This document shows, piece after piece, positions 1 to 8,954 of a stretch of 64,000 nt of DNA (position 1 is its first letter; the number at the start of each line of letters is the position of its first letter). A program made the translations under genes and the position numbers. The notes under the pieces are model-generated. The model had not been told where the DNA came from. It saw nothing but the letters and a program-made list of their open reading frames with translations, and searched no databases. Origin of the DNA: Desulfococcaceae bacterium HSG9 (GTDB lineage Bacteria > Desulfobacterota > Desulfobacteria > Desulfobacterales > JAUCGF01); assembly GCA_030378005.1 (NCBI GenBank), contig JAUCGF010000002.1, positions 1 to 64,000 of the forward strand, written 5' to 3'.

Positions 1-200
1 CGGCTCGTGAGCGACGGTCGCCGAGTTCATCGTACACTTGCATTTCTTCCTGATGGAGTTTGAGGGCCTCATCCACCTCACCCTTGTCAACCATGATGCG
101 GGCGATGTCTCCCAGCGTCACGGCTCGTGAGCGACGGTCGCCGAGTTCATCATATACTTGCATTGCTTCCTGATGGAGTTTGAGGGCCTCATCCACCTCA
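1..200 (-). repeat. 120-bp tandem TPR-coding repeat at the left edge
   Basis: Positions 1-60 and 121-180 differ at only about three bases, giving an exact 120-base period (one 40-residue TPR unit: EVDEALKLHQE, then QVYDELGDRRSRA). Such DNA-level identity between protein repeats implies recent unit duplication or gene conversion. The array continues outside the window, so the copy number is unknown. Confidence 0.85.
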
Positions 201-2890
201 CCCTCCATTTGCAGAAGACCGGCTTGCCTGCCCAGAGCAAAAGCATAGTCGCGTTCTTGGATGCTTTTTCCTTTTTTGCGCTCAGTGTGATAGAATTTCA
301 CGGCGCGTCTGATGTATTCTTTGGCGGGACCGATTGCTCCGGTTTGTTCACAGCGTTCACAAGCTATGCGCAACAGTTGCGGCGAAGCCTCAACACCGGC
401 TTTATCAATTATGGACATGGCCTGCTGCGCAATAGCGGTCGCATCACGATAGGCGAATTTTTCTGCAAGCCAATAAAGGGCTTTCGCCGTTGTTGCGGCC
501 AACACCGCCGCATCTTCCGCAATGAGCGCCAGGCGTGTCAATTCGTAATCAGCGCTGTAAGGCCGCTCACCGCTGTCAGCACCGCCCCATATTTTAAACA
601 AATCCTGAATCACGGCCTGGGCCAAACAGGTCAATTCATCATCACTCAGCAGGTCAATCCGGGGGCGCACCAGATCATTGAGCGCCCATGCGGTCATGTC
701 GGGATTCACCGGGTCGGTATAGACATCCCATAAGCCCAGGCTGATCAGGCGCGCGCTCAAAGATTCGTAGCTATCCAAGCCGGCGCTATGCACCAGGATT
801 TCCAAAACAGGCTGGGGAACCGGCATCTCAAACAGGGTCGATGCGCGCAGCAGCTCCTTTTCACTAGGGGAAAGCAGGGCTATCAAACGTTCCACAGCCA
901 GATTCTGCATAAATTCAAGCAGACGCGCTTCATCCGGTTCGCGGCCCTTGCGAATATAGGCATCCATATCGTCCAGGGCCTGATCACACTGCTGCGGCGC
1001 TTGGCAGGCCATGCCGAAAAGCAGGTCTTGCAAACCGGGATTGCCGCGAGCCATTTTGATGCACCGTTCGATGCGTTCCGGTTTGGCCGTTTTAAGGTCC
1101 GGCAACGCTTTCTCCTTGGCTGCGGCCTGTTTGCGCCCTTCATAATCGCGCATGGGCGGCAGCGGCAGATCGGCAAGTTTGTCCGCCATATTGCGCCCGT
1201 TATAGGTCAGGTTAAACCGATAGCGGCTGGTGAAAAGCAAGCGTGAATCCGTTGCGGCGGTGTCAAAGGCCTGAATCACACTGCGGATGGCATCGTTGAA
1301 TTCTTTTTTCACGCGATGCAGCCCGCCTTTTTGAGAGGGCGCGTCTAAGGCTTGCTCAAAATCATCAATGATCAGCAGGAGCGCACGCCGGGGCTTGCTG
1401 CCGTCAACCGCTTTATGGGTACCGGAAAACGAGCCTTCCAACAGTTCCTTGAGCGTGAAAAAGAGATTGGCGGGATCGTTGCGCACGTTTTCCCGTGCCG
1501 CTTCAATATGATCTTTGGTTTTGGCATCAGCGGCAGAAGAGATCTGATTCAGGATTGACAGGGCATCGTAACGCCCGTAAATCACAACGGGCTGCAAATC
1601 CGGACGGCGGTTGGCAATGCGCGCGGCCAGGCTGGATTTGCCCTGGCGTCCGAACCCGTGAATCAACACGCCGGCATGATGGAACGTGCGCAAGTGCTTG
1701 AGGACCGTTTGAATCTGGCGTCTGCGCCCCACAAACTCATTGCGTCCGGCCACGGGAATCTGTTTATCTTTGGCATTTAAAAATTCGCGATGCCCCCACA
1801 AAGCGCTGCGCGGACGGCGTGCGGTCGTGCTGTCACAAAACACACCGCCGCCTTTACTGCCCACATAGAGGCGCGCCAGATGCCAATCGCGTGAAACGTT
1901 GGCATCCGAATGGGTTTTATCCGGTGTTAAAAGATTAAAACGCGCTCGCGCCGCAGCCTGTTCACACGTATTGGATTGGGACAAAACGCGATAAAACTCT
2001 TGGGCAAAGCGTGTGGCTTCGACGTCCTGAACCGAACCGCCCCAACCCAACACGGCCGGCGCGCCCATGCGCAACAGGGAGGCAGAAAACGTATTTAAGA
2101 GCGCATCCGGCGCGGAGGTCAGGCAAGCGGACACAAACAACAAGCGGGGCAGATTGCCGGCTATTTGCTGGGATAGTTTCATGGCGCTGCAAGGAGCCTT
2201 GGCGCCTTCATCATTTTCAAGAATCAACACCGGTTCAGGCGTGTCAGAGCCATGACAGGAAAGATGCAGCACATCCACCGGTTTTTCACGCGCCAAACAT
2301 TCGGCTAAAAATGGCAACGTGCCGCTCTCTTCCACGGTCAAATCCATGCCGATAGCACCGGAAGCCTTTAAAATGGCGGCTTCTTCATCTTCGTAGTTCA
2401 AAGACGCGCCGCCATTGCGCGGTGCCGCAGCCATAAAGACGCAGTTCAACCGAAACGGTGATGGTTTTTCCGGCTTGCCTGGGGGACCGATGCGGCGTAT
2501 CGGACAATACAGCGTAAACGCATCAGCAGCCAAATGACCGTTTTCATCGGCCAAAAGCTCCCAGGGCGCTTCCAGAAATTCCAGAGCCGCGGCGGTTGGC
2601 CGTCGGGACGCAACTCGCAATTCCATAAAAAAGGGCGGGCTCATAGCGTCCAGCATTTTTTCAAGCCAGCGTTCGTCGCCATCCAACCAAGCGTACATCT
2701 CTTGGCCGATAGCAAGCAGCGCCTTTTCGCGCGTTGTATGCTCAAGGGCGGCGCGGTAACTGACGATCCAGGCTTTGAAGCACTCTTGATCCTGGGTCTT
2801 GAGTTCGCGCCATTCATCCAAACGAGCGGCTTCATCTTTGATAATCAGGCGATCCTTGTCAAATTGGATATATGCCGGTGTTGTCATCAT
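1..2890 (-). CDS. CHAT protease-STAND NTPase-TPR protein, C-terminus beyond window
   Basis: The frame is open from the start near 2890 to the left edge, giving at least 963 residues. The N-terminal third carries a caspase-like CHAT domain: LHLSCHG holds His213 and LLFVSACLT holds Cys256, a complete catalytic dyad. A P-loop ATPase follows, with GFGRQGKS (Lys418) and a hydrophobic Walker B strand ending in Asp509-Asp510. A helical arm then leads into TPR repeats of 40 residues that continue past position 1. Two ATG codons are adjacent; the second (2887) is better spaced from GGAG. Proteins with an N-terminal protease, a central STAND switch and C-terminal repeats are known as infection-sensing effectors, where the repeats sense and ATP-driven assembly activates the protease. 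That role is inferred here. The small EACC1-like gene upstream fits the same class. Confidence 0.85.
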   Translation of the reverse strand, partial: MMTTPAYIQFDKDRLIIKDEAARLDEWRELKTQDQECFKAWIVSYRAALEHTTREKALLAIGQEMYAWLDGDERWLEKMLDAMSPPFFMELRVASRRPTAAALEFLEAPWELLADENGHLAADAFTLYCPIRRIGPPGKPEKPSPFRLNCVFMAAAPRNGGASLNYEDEEAAILKASGAIGMDLTVEESGTLPFLAECLAREKPVDVLHLSCHGSDTPEPVLILENDEGAKAPCSAMKLSQQIAGNLPRLLFVSACLTSAPDALLNTFSASLLRMGAPAVLGWGGSVQDVEATRFAQEFYRVLSQSNTCEQAAARARFNLLTPDKTHSDANVSRDWHLARLYVGSKGGGVFCDSTTARRPRSALWGHREFLNAKDKQIPVAGRNEFVGRRRQIQTVLKHLRTFHHAGVLIHGFGRQGKSSLAARIANRRPDLQPVVIYGRYDALSILNQISSAADAKTKDHIEAARENVRNDPANLFFTLKELLEGSFSGTHKAVDGSKPRRALLLIIDDFEQALDAPSQKGGLHRVKKEFNDAIRSVIQAFDTAATDSRLLFTSRYRFNLTYNGRNMADKLADLPLPPMRDYEGRKQAAAKEKALPDLKTAKPERIERCIKMARGNPGLQDLLFGMACQAPQQCDQALDDMDAYIRKGREPDEARLLEFMQNLAVERLIALLSPSEKELLRASTLFEMPVPQPVLEILVHSAGLDSYESLSARLISLGLWDVYTDPVNPDMTAWALNDLVRPRIDLLSDDELTCLAQAVIQDLFKIWGGADSGERPYSADYELTRLALIAEDAAVLAATTAKALYWLAEKFAYRDATAIAQQAMSIIDKAGVEASPQLLRIACERCEQTGAIGPAKEYIRRAVKFYHTERKKGKSIQERDYAFALGRQAGLLQMEGEVDEALKLHQEAMQVYDELGDRRSRAVTLGDIARIMVDKGEVDEALKLHQEEMQVYDELGDRRSRA

Positions 2891-2895
2891 TTCTC

Positions 2896-2952
2896 CTATC
2901 CTATCCTATCTTAATCTTAATCTTAATCTTAATCTTAATCTTAATCTTAATC
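2896..2952. repeat. Microsatellite: three CTATC then seven TTAATC units
   Basis: Three CTATC pentamers run directly into seven perfect TTAATC hexamers. On the minus strand this reads as GATTAA repeats and then GATAG repeats, ending at the GGAGAA ribosome-binding site of the CHAT gene. Changes in copy number would alter the leader or promoter spacing of that gene. Shorter related strings occur near 3063-3090 and 61262-61290. Confidence 0.9.
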
Positions 2953-2970
2953 CTAATCGTAACTCAAATT

Positions 2971-3045
2971 GTAGGGTGGGTGAAGAGAAACGAAACCCAC
3001 CAACGTTGATGAATGGTGGGTTTCGTTTCTCTTCACCCACCCTAC
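2971..3045. repeat. Perfect long hairpin between EACC1-like and CHAT genes
   Basis: Two perfect 31-bp inverted arms (outer end GTAGGGTGGGTGAAG, inner end AACCCACC) are separated by 13 bases. The same GGTGGGTTTCG and CACCCACCCTA words recur around 20591-20740, so this is a dispersed palindromic repeat. It lies in the spacer between two likely co-transcribed genes and could fold in the mRNA. Confidence 0.9.
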
Positions 3046-3111
3046 AACTAATCGTAATCCAAATGATTAAGATTAAGATAAAGATTACGATTATGCAATG
3101 AGGAAATTATT

Positions 3112-3513
3112 TCATCCCTGATCCTTAGAAAGCTGGCATGCCAAATCAATCAGCGTGTTGCTGTCCATCTGATCTAAATTCATGCTCACGCCGTTCGGCA
3201 TGGTGATGGTTATGCCGGTTTGGGGATTTTGGCTGTGCTGCCTTTGGGCAAAGTCAATGACATGATCCGCTTTGGATTTCTTTTTAGGACGCTGCACCAA
3301 ATCGACCACAGCTAAAACCGCCGAAGGAATGGCTATCACCAACGCGGCGATGGCTACGGGATCGGCTTTGGTGTTGTCGGTTGTTTTCGCAAGGGGCGGC
3401 TTGGTTATTTGGGCGGAATGATCAAATGTTTGATCGATCATAGCGGCCAGTTCTTGGGCGACTGTTTGGGCTTGGGGACCTTGGATGTTGAATTTTAAAT
3501 TGTTTGCAGCCAT
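3112..3513 (-). CDS. EACC1-like small membrane-associated protein
   Basis: This is a 133-residue protein. The first ~35 residues look like a small alpha/beta domain (NLKFNIQG, then a helix). A polar linker leads to one hydrophobic helix at about 52-72 (VAIAALVIAIPSAVLAVV), then a basic stretch, and the C-terminus has ITITMPNGVSMNLD followed by a short helix. This order (short alpha/beta domain, one hydrophobic segment, a strand-turn-strand with a P-N/D-G turn) matches the effector-associated constant component EACC1, a partner of STAND and protease effectors in multicellular bacteria. The match is by architecture, not by a search. It lies just upstream of the CHAT-STAND gene on the same strand. 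The start follows AAAGGAA with a long spacing. Confidence 0.55.
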   Translation of the reverse strand: MAANNLKFNIQGPQAQTVAQELAAMIDQTFDHSAQITKPPLAKTTDNTKADPVAIAALVIAIPSAVLAVVDLVQRPKKKSKADHVIDFAQRQHSQNPQTGITITMPNGVSMNLDQMDSNTLIDLACQLSKDQG

Positions 3514-3551
3514 GGGGAGGTTCCTTTTTTTAATTGTCTGATTATCCTGTG

Positions 3552-3671
3552 GAATGGGGACAAAATAACTTCCCTATTTTAGAAAGGGGGAGTGCTGGCT
3601 TCAGCTTGCGTCATGGGCAAAGCTGACTGAAGTTTGCATTCCAAATGGGTAAGTTATTTCGTCCTCGATCC
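3552..3671. repeat. Dispersed palindromic repeat, family C copy 1
   Basis: The outer ends are GGGGACAAAATAACTT and AAGTTATTTCGTCC, an imperfect inverted pair. Inside are GAGTGCTGGCTTCAGCTTGC and an imperfect complementary arm. Related copies lie at 8086-8190 and 63411-63500. It separates the EACC1-like gene from the chemoreceptor cluster. Confidence 0.75.
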
Positions 3672-3704
3672 TGTTTATAATTGATGCTAATGATTTCACT
3701 CATT

Positions 3705-4805
3705 CTAATACTTTTCAAAATTGTCATCTTCAGCATCCCGGACGGGCGGATTCATGTCGATGGCATAACCGATATTTCCTTTATTGTGCATCATTTTTTC
3801 GGTTTGCGGCTTTTTCGGTATTGAAAGACGAGGTTTTTTTTTATTTTTATAAGATTCGACCAAATTATTAAGCTGTTCCGCTTTAAAAAGAAGAGTGTCG
3901 GCGGCGGCGCTCATTTCTTCTGATGTCGCCACCCGCTGTTGAATAACCTGATCTAACTGCTGAATCGCTTTATTAATCTGTTCTGAACTGGTGCTTTGTT
4001 CATTGCCGGTAGCGCTGATTTGCCCGACCAATCCTGAAGTTTTTGTAATACTCAGAACAATTTCAGACAGCATCTCACCGGATTTTTCCGCAATTTCCAC
4101 ACTTGAAGACGAAAGCTGGCTGATTTTAACAGCGGCCTGTTTACTGCGTTCTGACAATTTTCGCACTTCCGAGGCCACCACGGCGAACCCCCGGCCATGT
4201 TCGCCGGCTCGGGCCGCTTCGATAGCCGCATTCAAGGCCAGCATATCCGTCTGCCGGGCGATATCTTCAATCACTGCAATCTTATCAGCGATCTCTTTCA
4301 TTTGGGCAACGGTGGCGATAACCGCCTGCCCGCCTTGACGAGCGCTTGCAACTGATTCTGTCGCTATTTTTTCAGTGTGCTTGGCGTTGTCCGCATTGAG
4401 GCTGATGCTGGCAACCATTTCTTCCATCGAAGTTGACACCTCTTCGGCAGCGGCAGCTTGTTCGCTCGCGCCTGTTGACAAATCATTTGCCATTAGGCTC
4501 ATTTCTTTACCGGTTTCAGCAATAATTCCAGATGATGCTTTTATTGGTCCGATAACAATTCTGAATGCTATTAAAAGAAGTGGAAAATCAATAACAATGA
4601 CAATGAAGAGAGCGAGTAATCCTGATGCCATTGTAATCCCCGTCTTTCCCAAATAAAACGACGCAAACCCACCTGCTATGATACAAATAGCGATGAAAAA
4701 CACTAATTTAAGGATCAATCCTTGACGATAGATATTATAAAAGACGGTCATCCAAATAACTAACCCCAAAAGACATATACCGGAAAAAATTAAGTAGTCT
4801 GACAA
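3705..4805 (-). CDS. Methyl-accepting chemotaxis-like protein, no periplasmic sensor
   Basis: The protein has 366 residues. The first ~85 are hydrophobic and form about three membrane helices with no periplasmic domain. The rest is a cytoplasmic coiled-coil signalling domain with the hairpin tip [20 protein letters not shown] and the following [18 protein letters not shown], which contacts CheA/CheW. A recognisable HAMP domain is not evident, and the C-terminal tail lacks a CheR-docking pentapeptide. It may sense membrane state, or signal for a partner such as the binding protein encoded in the same cluster. It is on the same strand as the larger receptor, separated by about 130 bases. The chemoreceptor assignment is secure; the ligand is unknown. 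Confidence 0.9.
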   Translation of the reverse strand: MSDYLIFSGICLLGLVIWMTVFYNIYRQGLILKLVFFIAICIIAGGFASFYLGKTGITMASGLLALFIVIVIDFPLLLIAFRIVIGPIKASSGIIAETGKEMSLMANDLSTGASEQAAAAEEVSTSMEEMVASISLNADNAKHTEKIATESVASARQGGQAVIATVAQMKEIADKIAVIEDIARQTDMLALNAAIEAARAGEHGRGFAVVASEVRKLSERSKQAAVKISQLSSSSVEIAEKSGEMLSEIVLSITKTSGLVGQISATGNEQSTSSEQINKAIQQLDQVIQQRVATSEEMSAAADTLLFKAEQLNNLVESYKNKKKPRLSIPKKPQTEKMMHNKGNIGYAIDMNPPVRDAEDDNFEKY

Positions 4806-4933
4806 TGTTAACCTCCTAATTTCAATGTAAAAAATTTGTTTCTGGTTAGGAACGGTGGTTAAGAGCCTGTTAGGAAAGTCGTGATCGAATCGAAGGGTTG
4901 GTTATTTCGTCCTCATTCCTAATCATAAAATTC

Positions 4934-6679
4934 TTACATCTTGAAGTTAATAACCCTCTCCCGGAGTATGCCCGCCACTTTCGCCAATCCGCCGGCTGCG
5001 ATGTTCACCTGTTGAGCACCGGAATTTGTATCACCGGCGGCCTTGCTAACACCTTGGATATTCAATGAAACCTCGTTTACCCCCATGGCGGCGTTGCTAG
5101 ATGTTTGGGCCACTTCATTTGCCCCTTTTGCGATTTCGGCAATGGAGGATGCAATATCGTTGACCCCTGTGTTTGCCTGCTGAACATTGCCGGATATTTC
5201 GTTGGCCGCTTGTGTCTGCTGTTCGACTGAGTCAGTTATCATCATGGAGGATTCATTGATATTGTTGATAATGTCAGACACGTCTGCCATGACCTTGATG
5301 GCTTCTTCCGTATTTGCCTGCACACCTTGGATGCGCTCGGCAATATCCTCAGCCGCACGGGCGCTTTGATTTGCAAGTTCTTTGATTTCATTGGCCACAA
5401 CAGTGAATCCTTTTCCGGCGTTTCCCGCAGAAGCCGCCTCGATTGTAGCATTCAGAGCCAGTAAATTCGTCTGTTCCGCAATACGCTTGATCACCTCGGT
5501 CACATTTCCGATTTCCTTTGCCGCGCCTCCCAGAATTTCCATCGTGTTTGTTGCGGAACCCGACATTTCTCCCGCTTTTATAGCGATATCGGCTCCTTGG
5601 GATGCGATGCCCGATACTTCATGGATTGTCACGGACATTTCTTCTATGGATGAGGCGATGGAATTCATATTTTGCGACATCTGTTCCGCGCCAGAGGAGA
5701 CGTTTTGAGCATTTATGCTCATTTCCTCGGCAGCTACCGCCATTACATTGATGTCAGTCGCCACTTGTTTTGCCGCATCGGCGACATTAACCGACTGAGC
5801 ATCCGTCTCTCTCGATGTCGCCGAGAGCTGTTCGGACAGGCCGGACATCTCTCCCGATGCGGAATTCAGAGCAACAATATTGTCTGCCACATCCTTGATT
5901 ATTTTTTGCAGGTTTTGTACGAACTGATCGAACCATCCCGCGAGTTCACCGATTTCATCCTGGCGTTTCAAATCAAGCCGCATGGTGAGATCGCCCGTGC
6001 CTTGTGCGATATTTCTGAGACCGTTTATGACGAGAGCCACAGGTGAAGATATTGATTTCATGATTCCCACCCCCACGAACAATCCGAACATGCCCGCGAT
6101 TATGGTTAAAACAGTAATCCAGATGACGGAATCCCGACGTGCCTTGACCGCTTTATCACGCAGTAATTCCATCTGCTGTTTATGCTTTGCCACTTGCTCC
6201 TCAAGAGCGGACAGGGCTTTCTTATGGACCGTGTATCCTTCACCCACCATCAGGGCGAGAGCTTCTTCCTTGGCATATTCATTGCTGCTTTCCAGCACAG
6301 TTTTTCCAATTTCCCTGAATGTTTTCCATTCTTTCTCAAATTTTGATAGTCCGTTCGCTGGATTCGTTTCATCTCCGATGAGTTCATTGTACGACACTAT
6401 TTGAGAGGTGATTTTGTCGTAATATTCTTGAATCTCCTTTTCTTGTTGTGCCATGATATCGGGTTCCGACACCGCAGTATGAATTGTCAGGTGAATCATA
6501 ACTTCAGACGCTTTTTTTTCGATCTCGTTCAATTGTATAATCGGAAGGGCCTGGGTTTCAAAAAGGGACAGGGATACATTCGCAACACTGTTTGTGAAGA
6601 AAAAGCCTACGCTCCCTATTACTGCCAGGCACCCGATGGTGAATATTGCGTTAAGAATTAATTTCGATTTGATACTCAT
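4934..6679 (-). CDS. Methyl-accepting chemotaxis protein with 4-helix-bundle sensor
   Basis: This 581-residue receptor has one membrane helix at about 9-30, a ~150-residue helical periplasmic region typical of 4HB_MCP sensors, a second helix at about 185-207, a HAMP domain ([20 protein letters not shown]), and a long signalling coiled coil. The hairpin tip reads [19 protein letters not shown], with Thr and Ser replacing the usual Ala and Arg, followed by [19 protein letters not shown]. It probably works with the adjacent sensorless receptor and the binding protein upstream. The start is supported by a GGAGG-like site (TTTCCTCC on the plus strand) just upstream. Confidence 0.93.
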   Translation of the reverse strand: MSIKSKLILNAIFTIGCLAVIGSVGFFFTNSVANVSLSLFETQALPIIQLNEIEKKASEVMIHLTIHTAVSEPDIMAQQEKEIQEYYDKITSQIVSYNELIGDETNPANGLSKFEKEWKTFREIGKTVLESSNEYAKEEALALMVGEGYTVHKKALSALEEQVAKHKQQMELLRDKAVKARRDSVIWITVLTIIAGMFGLFVGVGIMKSISSPVALVINGLRNIAQGTGDLTMRLDLKRQDEIGELAGWFDQFVQNLQKIIKDVADNIVALNSASGEMSGLSEQLSATSRETDAQSVNVADAAKQVATDINVMAVAAEEMSINAQNVSSGAEQMSQNMNSIASSIEEMSVTIHEVSGIASQGADIAIKAGEMSGSATNTMEILGGAAKEIGNVTEVIKRIAEQTNLLALNATIEAASAGNAGKGFTVVANEIKELANQSARAAEDIAERIQGVQANTEEAIKVMADVSDIINNINESSMMITDSVEQQTQAANEISGNVQQANTGVNDIASSIAEIAKGANEVAQTSSNAAMGVNEVSLNIQGVSKAAGDTNSGAQQVNIAAGGLAKVAGILRERVINFKM

Positions 6680-6936
6680 ATCTGTTTCCTCCAGTCTGTT
6701 CGTTATTGATAAAGGTTGTCATTATTAAACCACTTTCCCCTGAATCGGGAAGTCTCCGGGTGGAACCGGATGCAAAAAATCGCTGCGCTTAATTTTTGCG
6801 CTCCTAAACTTCCCATCTACTGATAATCACTGACACGTTAATGTTGAAATTCTCCTAAAATATTTCCGATAGCTTCCACTGTCTTCGCCGTGTTGCTATG
6901 AACGTTCTTAATGTGTTTTAGAGTGTTTTTTACAGT
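6680..6936. other. Intergenic spacer with half copy of repeat family F
   Basis: This 257-base gap has no credible gene. Around 6787-6833 it contains GCTTAATTTTTGCGCTCC followed by CCCATCTACTGATAA, half of the inverted repeat seen in full at 50904-51065 and in part near 43915-43972. The ribosome-binding site of the chemoreceptor gene is at its left end. Confidence 0.6.
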
Positions 6937-8043
6937 TTATTCGATTCCGATTGCGTCAACGGAAAATGTTTCATCTGCAAAGGCATTGATATCAATGGCT
7001 TTCTTTAAAATTTTGCTTTCAACCGCCAGATCCATAATCTGCTTCAATCCCGGTTTGTCCACGTTTAAGTTCGAATAGTTGATCACTGCGATGTCCGCGC
7101 GCAAGCTCTGGATCACAGATTCGATATTATGGCTCGGTATGTATTCACTCACTATAGTAGCGATATCCCGGAGTGCCTGGCCGCCCTCGGCCCTTGCGGA
7201 ATCGATCTCCCTTCCAGCTTTATGGATGTAATAAACAAGCTCTTTTAACGCCTCTTTTTTGTTTTTAATGGCATTGTCAGAGGCGATCATTATGCATTCA
7301 ACATGGCCATGTTTTGACTGAATCACATCCTTGGAATACCATGCCACTTTGCCGAAGCCGTCTGTTTCAACGATATCCGCCCAGGGAAGGGACTGCTCGA
7401 AACAGGCGGCTTTGCCTGCCTTAGCCTGCTGTTTAAGAAAAACAGGTGATAGCGGTGGGGCCACAGCTTTGGCCAGAACATCTCCATCGCCGCTACCGAT
7501 GGCCAGAGTCTTGCCATGATCCTTGAGATATTTATACATCACGACTGTATGTGTCGCCAGAAGGGAGGGGACAGCGCAGATACTGGGCCGGCCCGTCTCT
7601 TTTTTCCAGGCCTCCAATGCGTTGGCGACATCAGCAGTGGGTTTTCTGTTGAGCCGTTTTTCGGAAAGGTTCAATTTCTTTTCCAAAATTTTATTGATAG
7701 CCAGGGCGTTGCCGTCCCGGTGGACCAGGCTGACGACCCGGAGATTCGGTTTTTTACCAAACATATCCATGGCCATCGGAGAAATGATATATGCCACATC
7801 AGCCTGTCCAGCTTCGAACTTGCCACGCAGACTCGGCCAGCTTTTCATCATTTCAACGGTATAATTGCATTGTTGCATCTCTGAACGGTATTTTGCATGA
7901 GCAATGACCGCGGCCGCATAATGATCGGCAAGAGGAATATATAAAGCATTGATTTTTTCCTTAGCTAAGGTATTAATGGGGAATGCGAAAACAACCATTA
8001 AAATTACACATAAAATTATTCTTTCTTTTTTAAAAATTTTCAA
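6937..8043 (-). CDS. Periplasmic substrate-binding protein, NMT1/NrtA-like
   Basis: A TTG start at 8043 sits 6 bases after AAGGAG and gives a 368-residue protein with a textbook signal peptide (basic KIFKKER, hydrophobic core, cleavage near NTLAKE). A longer ATG at 8094 lies inside repeat family C and is unlikely. The mature protein is a type II periplasmic binding fold of the NMT1/NrtA/SsuA group: INALYIPLADHYAAAV at the start, GKFEAGQADVAYIISPMAMD, and a GDVLAKAV region. These proteins bind small anions, sulfonates or pyrimidine precursors. No permease or ATPase is adjacent, while two chemoreceptors lie downstream on the same strand, so a sensory role is possible. The substrate is unknown. 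Confidence 0.82.
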   Translation of the reverse strand: MKIFKKERIILCVILMVVFAFPINTLAKEKINALYIPLADHYAAAVIAHAKYRSEMQQCNYTVEMMKSWPSLRGKFEAGQADVAYIISPMAMDMFGKKPNLRVVSLVHRDGNALAINKILEKKLNLSEKRLNRKPTADVANALEAWKKETGRPSICAVPSLLATHTVVMYKYLKDHGKTLAIGSGDGDVLAKAVAPPLSPVFLKQQAKAGKAACFEQSLPWADIVETDGFGKVAWYSKDVIQSKHGHVECIMIASDNAIKNKKEALKELVYYIHKAGREIDSARAEGGQALRDIATIVSEYIPSHNIESVIQSLRADIAVINYSNLNVDKPGLKQIMDLAVESKILKKAIDINAFADETFSVDAIGIE

Positions 8044-8085
8044 CTCGTTCTCCTTTCCAGTTTTATATAGTGAAAAAATATTGCT

Positions 8086-8190
8086 TAGGAACAAAATAAC
8101 TTTCCTATTTTAGAAAATGGGAATGCTAGATTCAGCTTGCGTCACAGGTAAGGCAAACTGAAGTCAGCACTCCTGCCCGTCAGCTAAATG
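8086..8190. repeat. Dispersed palindromic repeat, family C copy 2
   Basis: It contains GGAACAAAATAACTTTCC, ATTCAGCTTGCGTCAC and AAACTGAAGTCAGCACTCCT, matching copies 3552-3671 and 63411-63500. It lies directly upstream of the binding-protein gene and swallows the longer in-frame ATG of that gene. Confidence 0.75.
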
Positions 8191-8403
8191 TTGACATAAC
8201 ATTAGTGTATAGATGCCTTGTACATCATCGGCTAATATTTGAAAAATATCAGGCTGAAGATTAATTCCAACGACACCATAAAACTAACCATAGTAACTTT
8301 TTTTGATTTATTTGTAAAACGGTTTTTCAAGACGAAGACTGATAAGGAGCAGGGATGAAATAACCACCCCCGTTTCTTGATTTCAGCACTCCTTAAATCA
8401 GTT

Positions 8404-8570
8404 AATTATCGATAAATACCGGCTCCCATCGCGACATCTTTACCCGGTACTTTATAGATATAGATGTACATTATAACTGCTTACAAAAAACAAATCAACG
8501 GATTTGACCCACTACCGATGATTTCGATAAGGTTAAGCTGGATTTAATTATTTGTAAAGAGAGAATACTG
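8404..8570 (-). pseudogene. Remnant of a Cache sensor domain, probably chemoreceptor
   Basis: One minus-strand frame reads IYIYKVPGKDVAMGAGIYR and then stops. KVPG followed by a GAGIY ending is the hallmark of the last strands of a single-Cache domain. Upstream the frame is broken by stops. A copy of the GATGAAATAACC repeat sits just downstream, followed by a hydrophobic segment that could be the former second membrane helix. This is an inference from short matches. Confidence 0.5.
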
Positions 8571-8636
8571 TATCAGAATGCTTCTAAGGCTTATAACGTC
8601 GTACCAAATCTTAATACCGGGTGATTTTATTAACAT

Positions 8637-8830
8637 TTATGCCTTGAATTTATCGACATTTTCATGAAGTTGGCCGGCAACACCTTTAAGCCTCTCCGCT
8701 GACTTTCGGAAACAGCCTTGCTGACTCTATGAATATTGGATATCATTTTGTTGTTGGGATGACATTTTTTCAGAACTGAACAGCTCTGTCGGTGTGCTAA
8801 GATGATTTGCGAAAAAAATACCAATCCCGC
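8637..8830 (-). pseudogene. Remnant of a methyl-accepting protein C-terminus
   Basis: The frame ending at 8637 reads AERLKGVAGQLHENVDKFKA, the classical end of a chemoreceptor, where a final helix of this type precedes the stop codon. Further upstream the same frame contains an in-frame TAG. A 64-codon open frame overlapping it in another phase has no family resemblance. The fragment belongs to a third chemoreceptor that once lay next to the two intact ones. Confidence 0.6.
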
Positions 8831-8954
8831 TTGTCTTTTTTACCGTATTCTGGGTCACACCAGAGGCTGAATACATAAAGTATGCAACTCTGCCCCGCCT
8901 TGAAGACGAAAAAAAATCCTTCGCAACTTTGGTATATTTTTATCAGCAAAAAAC

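Noticed and set aside
158-1701. Several plus-strand open frames of 68-191 codons
   Set aside because: They are antisense to the continuous CHAT-STAND-TPR frame, whose motifs and codon pattern are convincing.
2896-2952. CRISPR array or telomere-like origin signal
   Set aside because: Units are 5 and 6 bases without spacers, and no cas genes or replication genes are near.
8630-8824. A 64-codon minus-strand frame as a separate gene
   Set aside because: The overlapping phase gives a clear chemoreceptor C-terminus with a stop in it, so the region is better read as a remnant.
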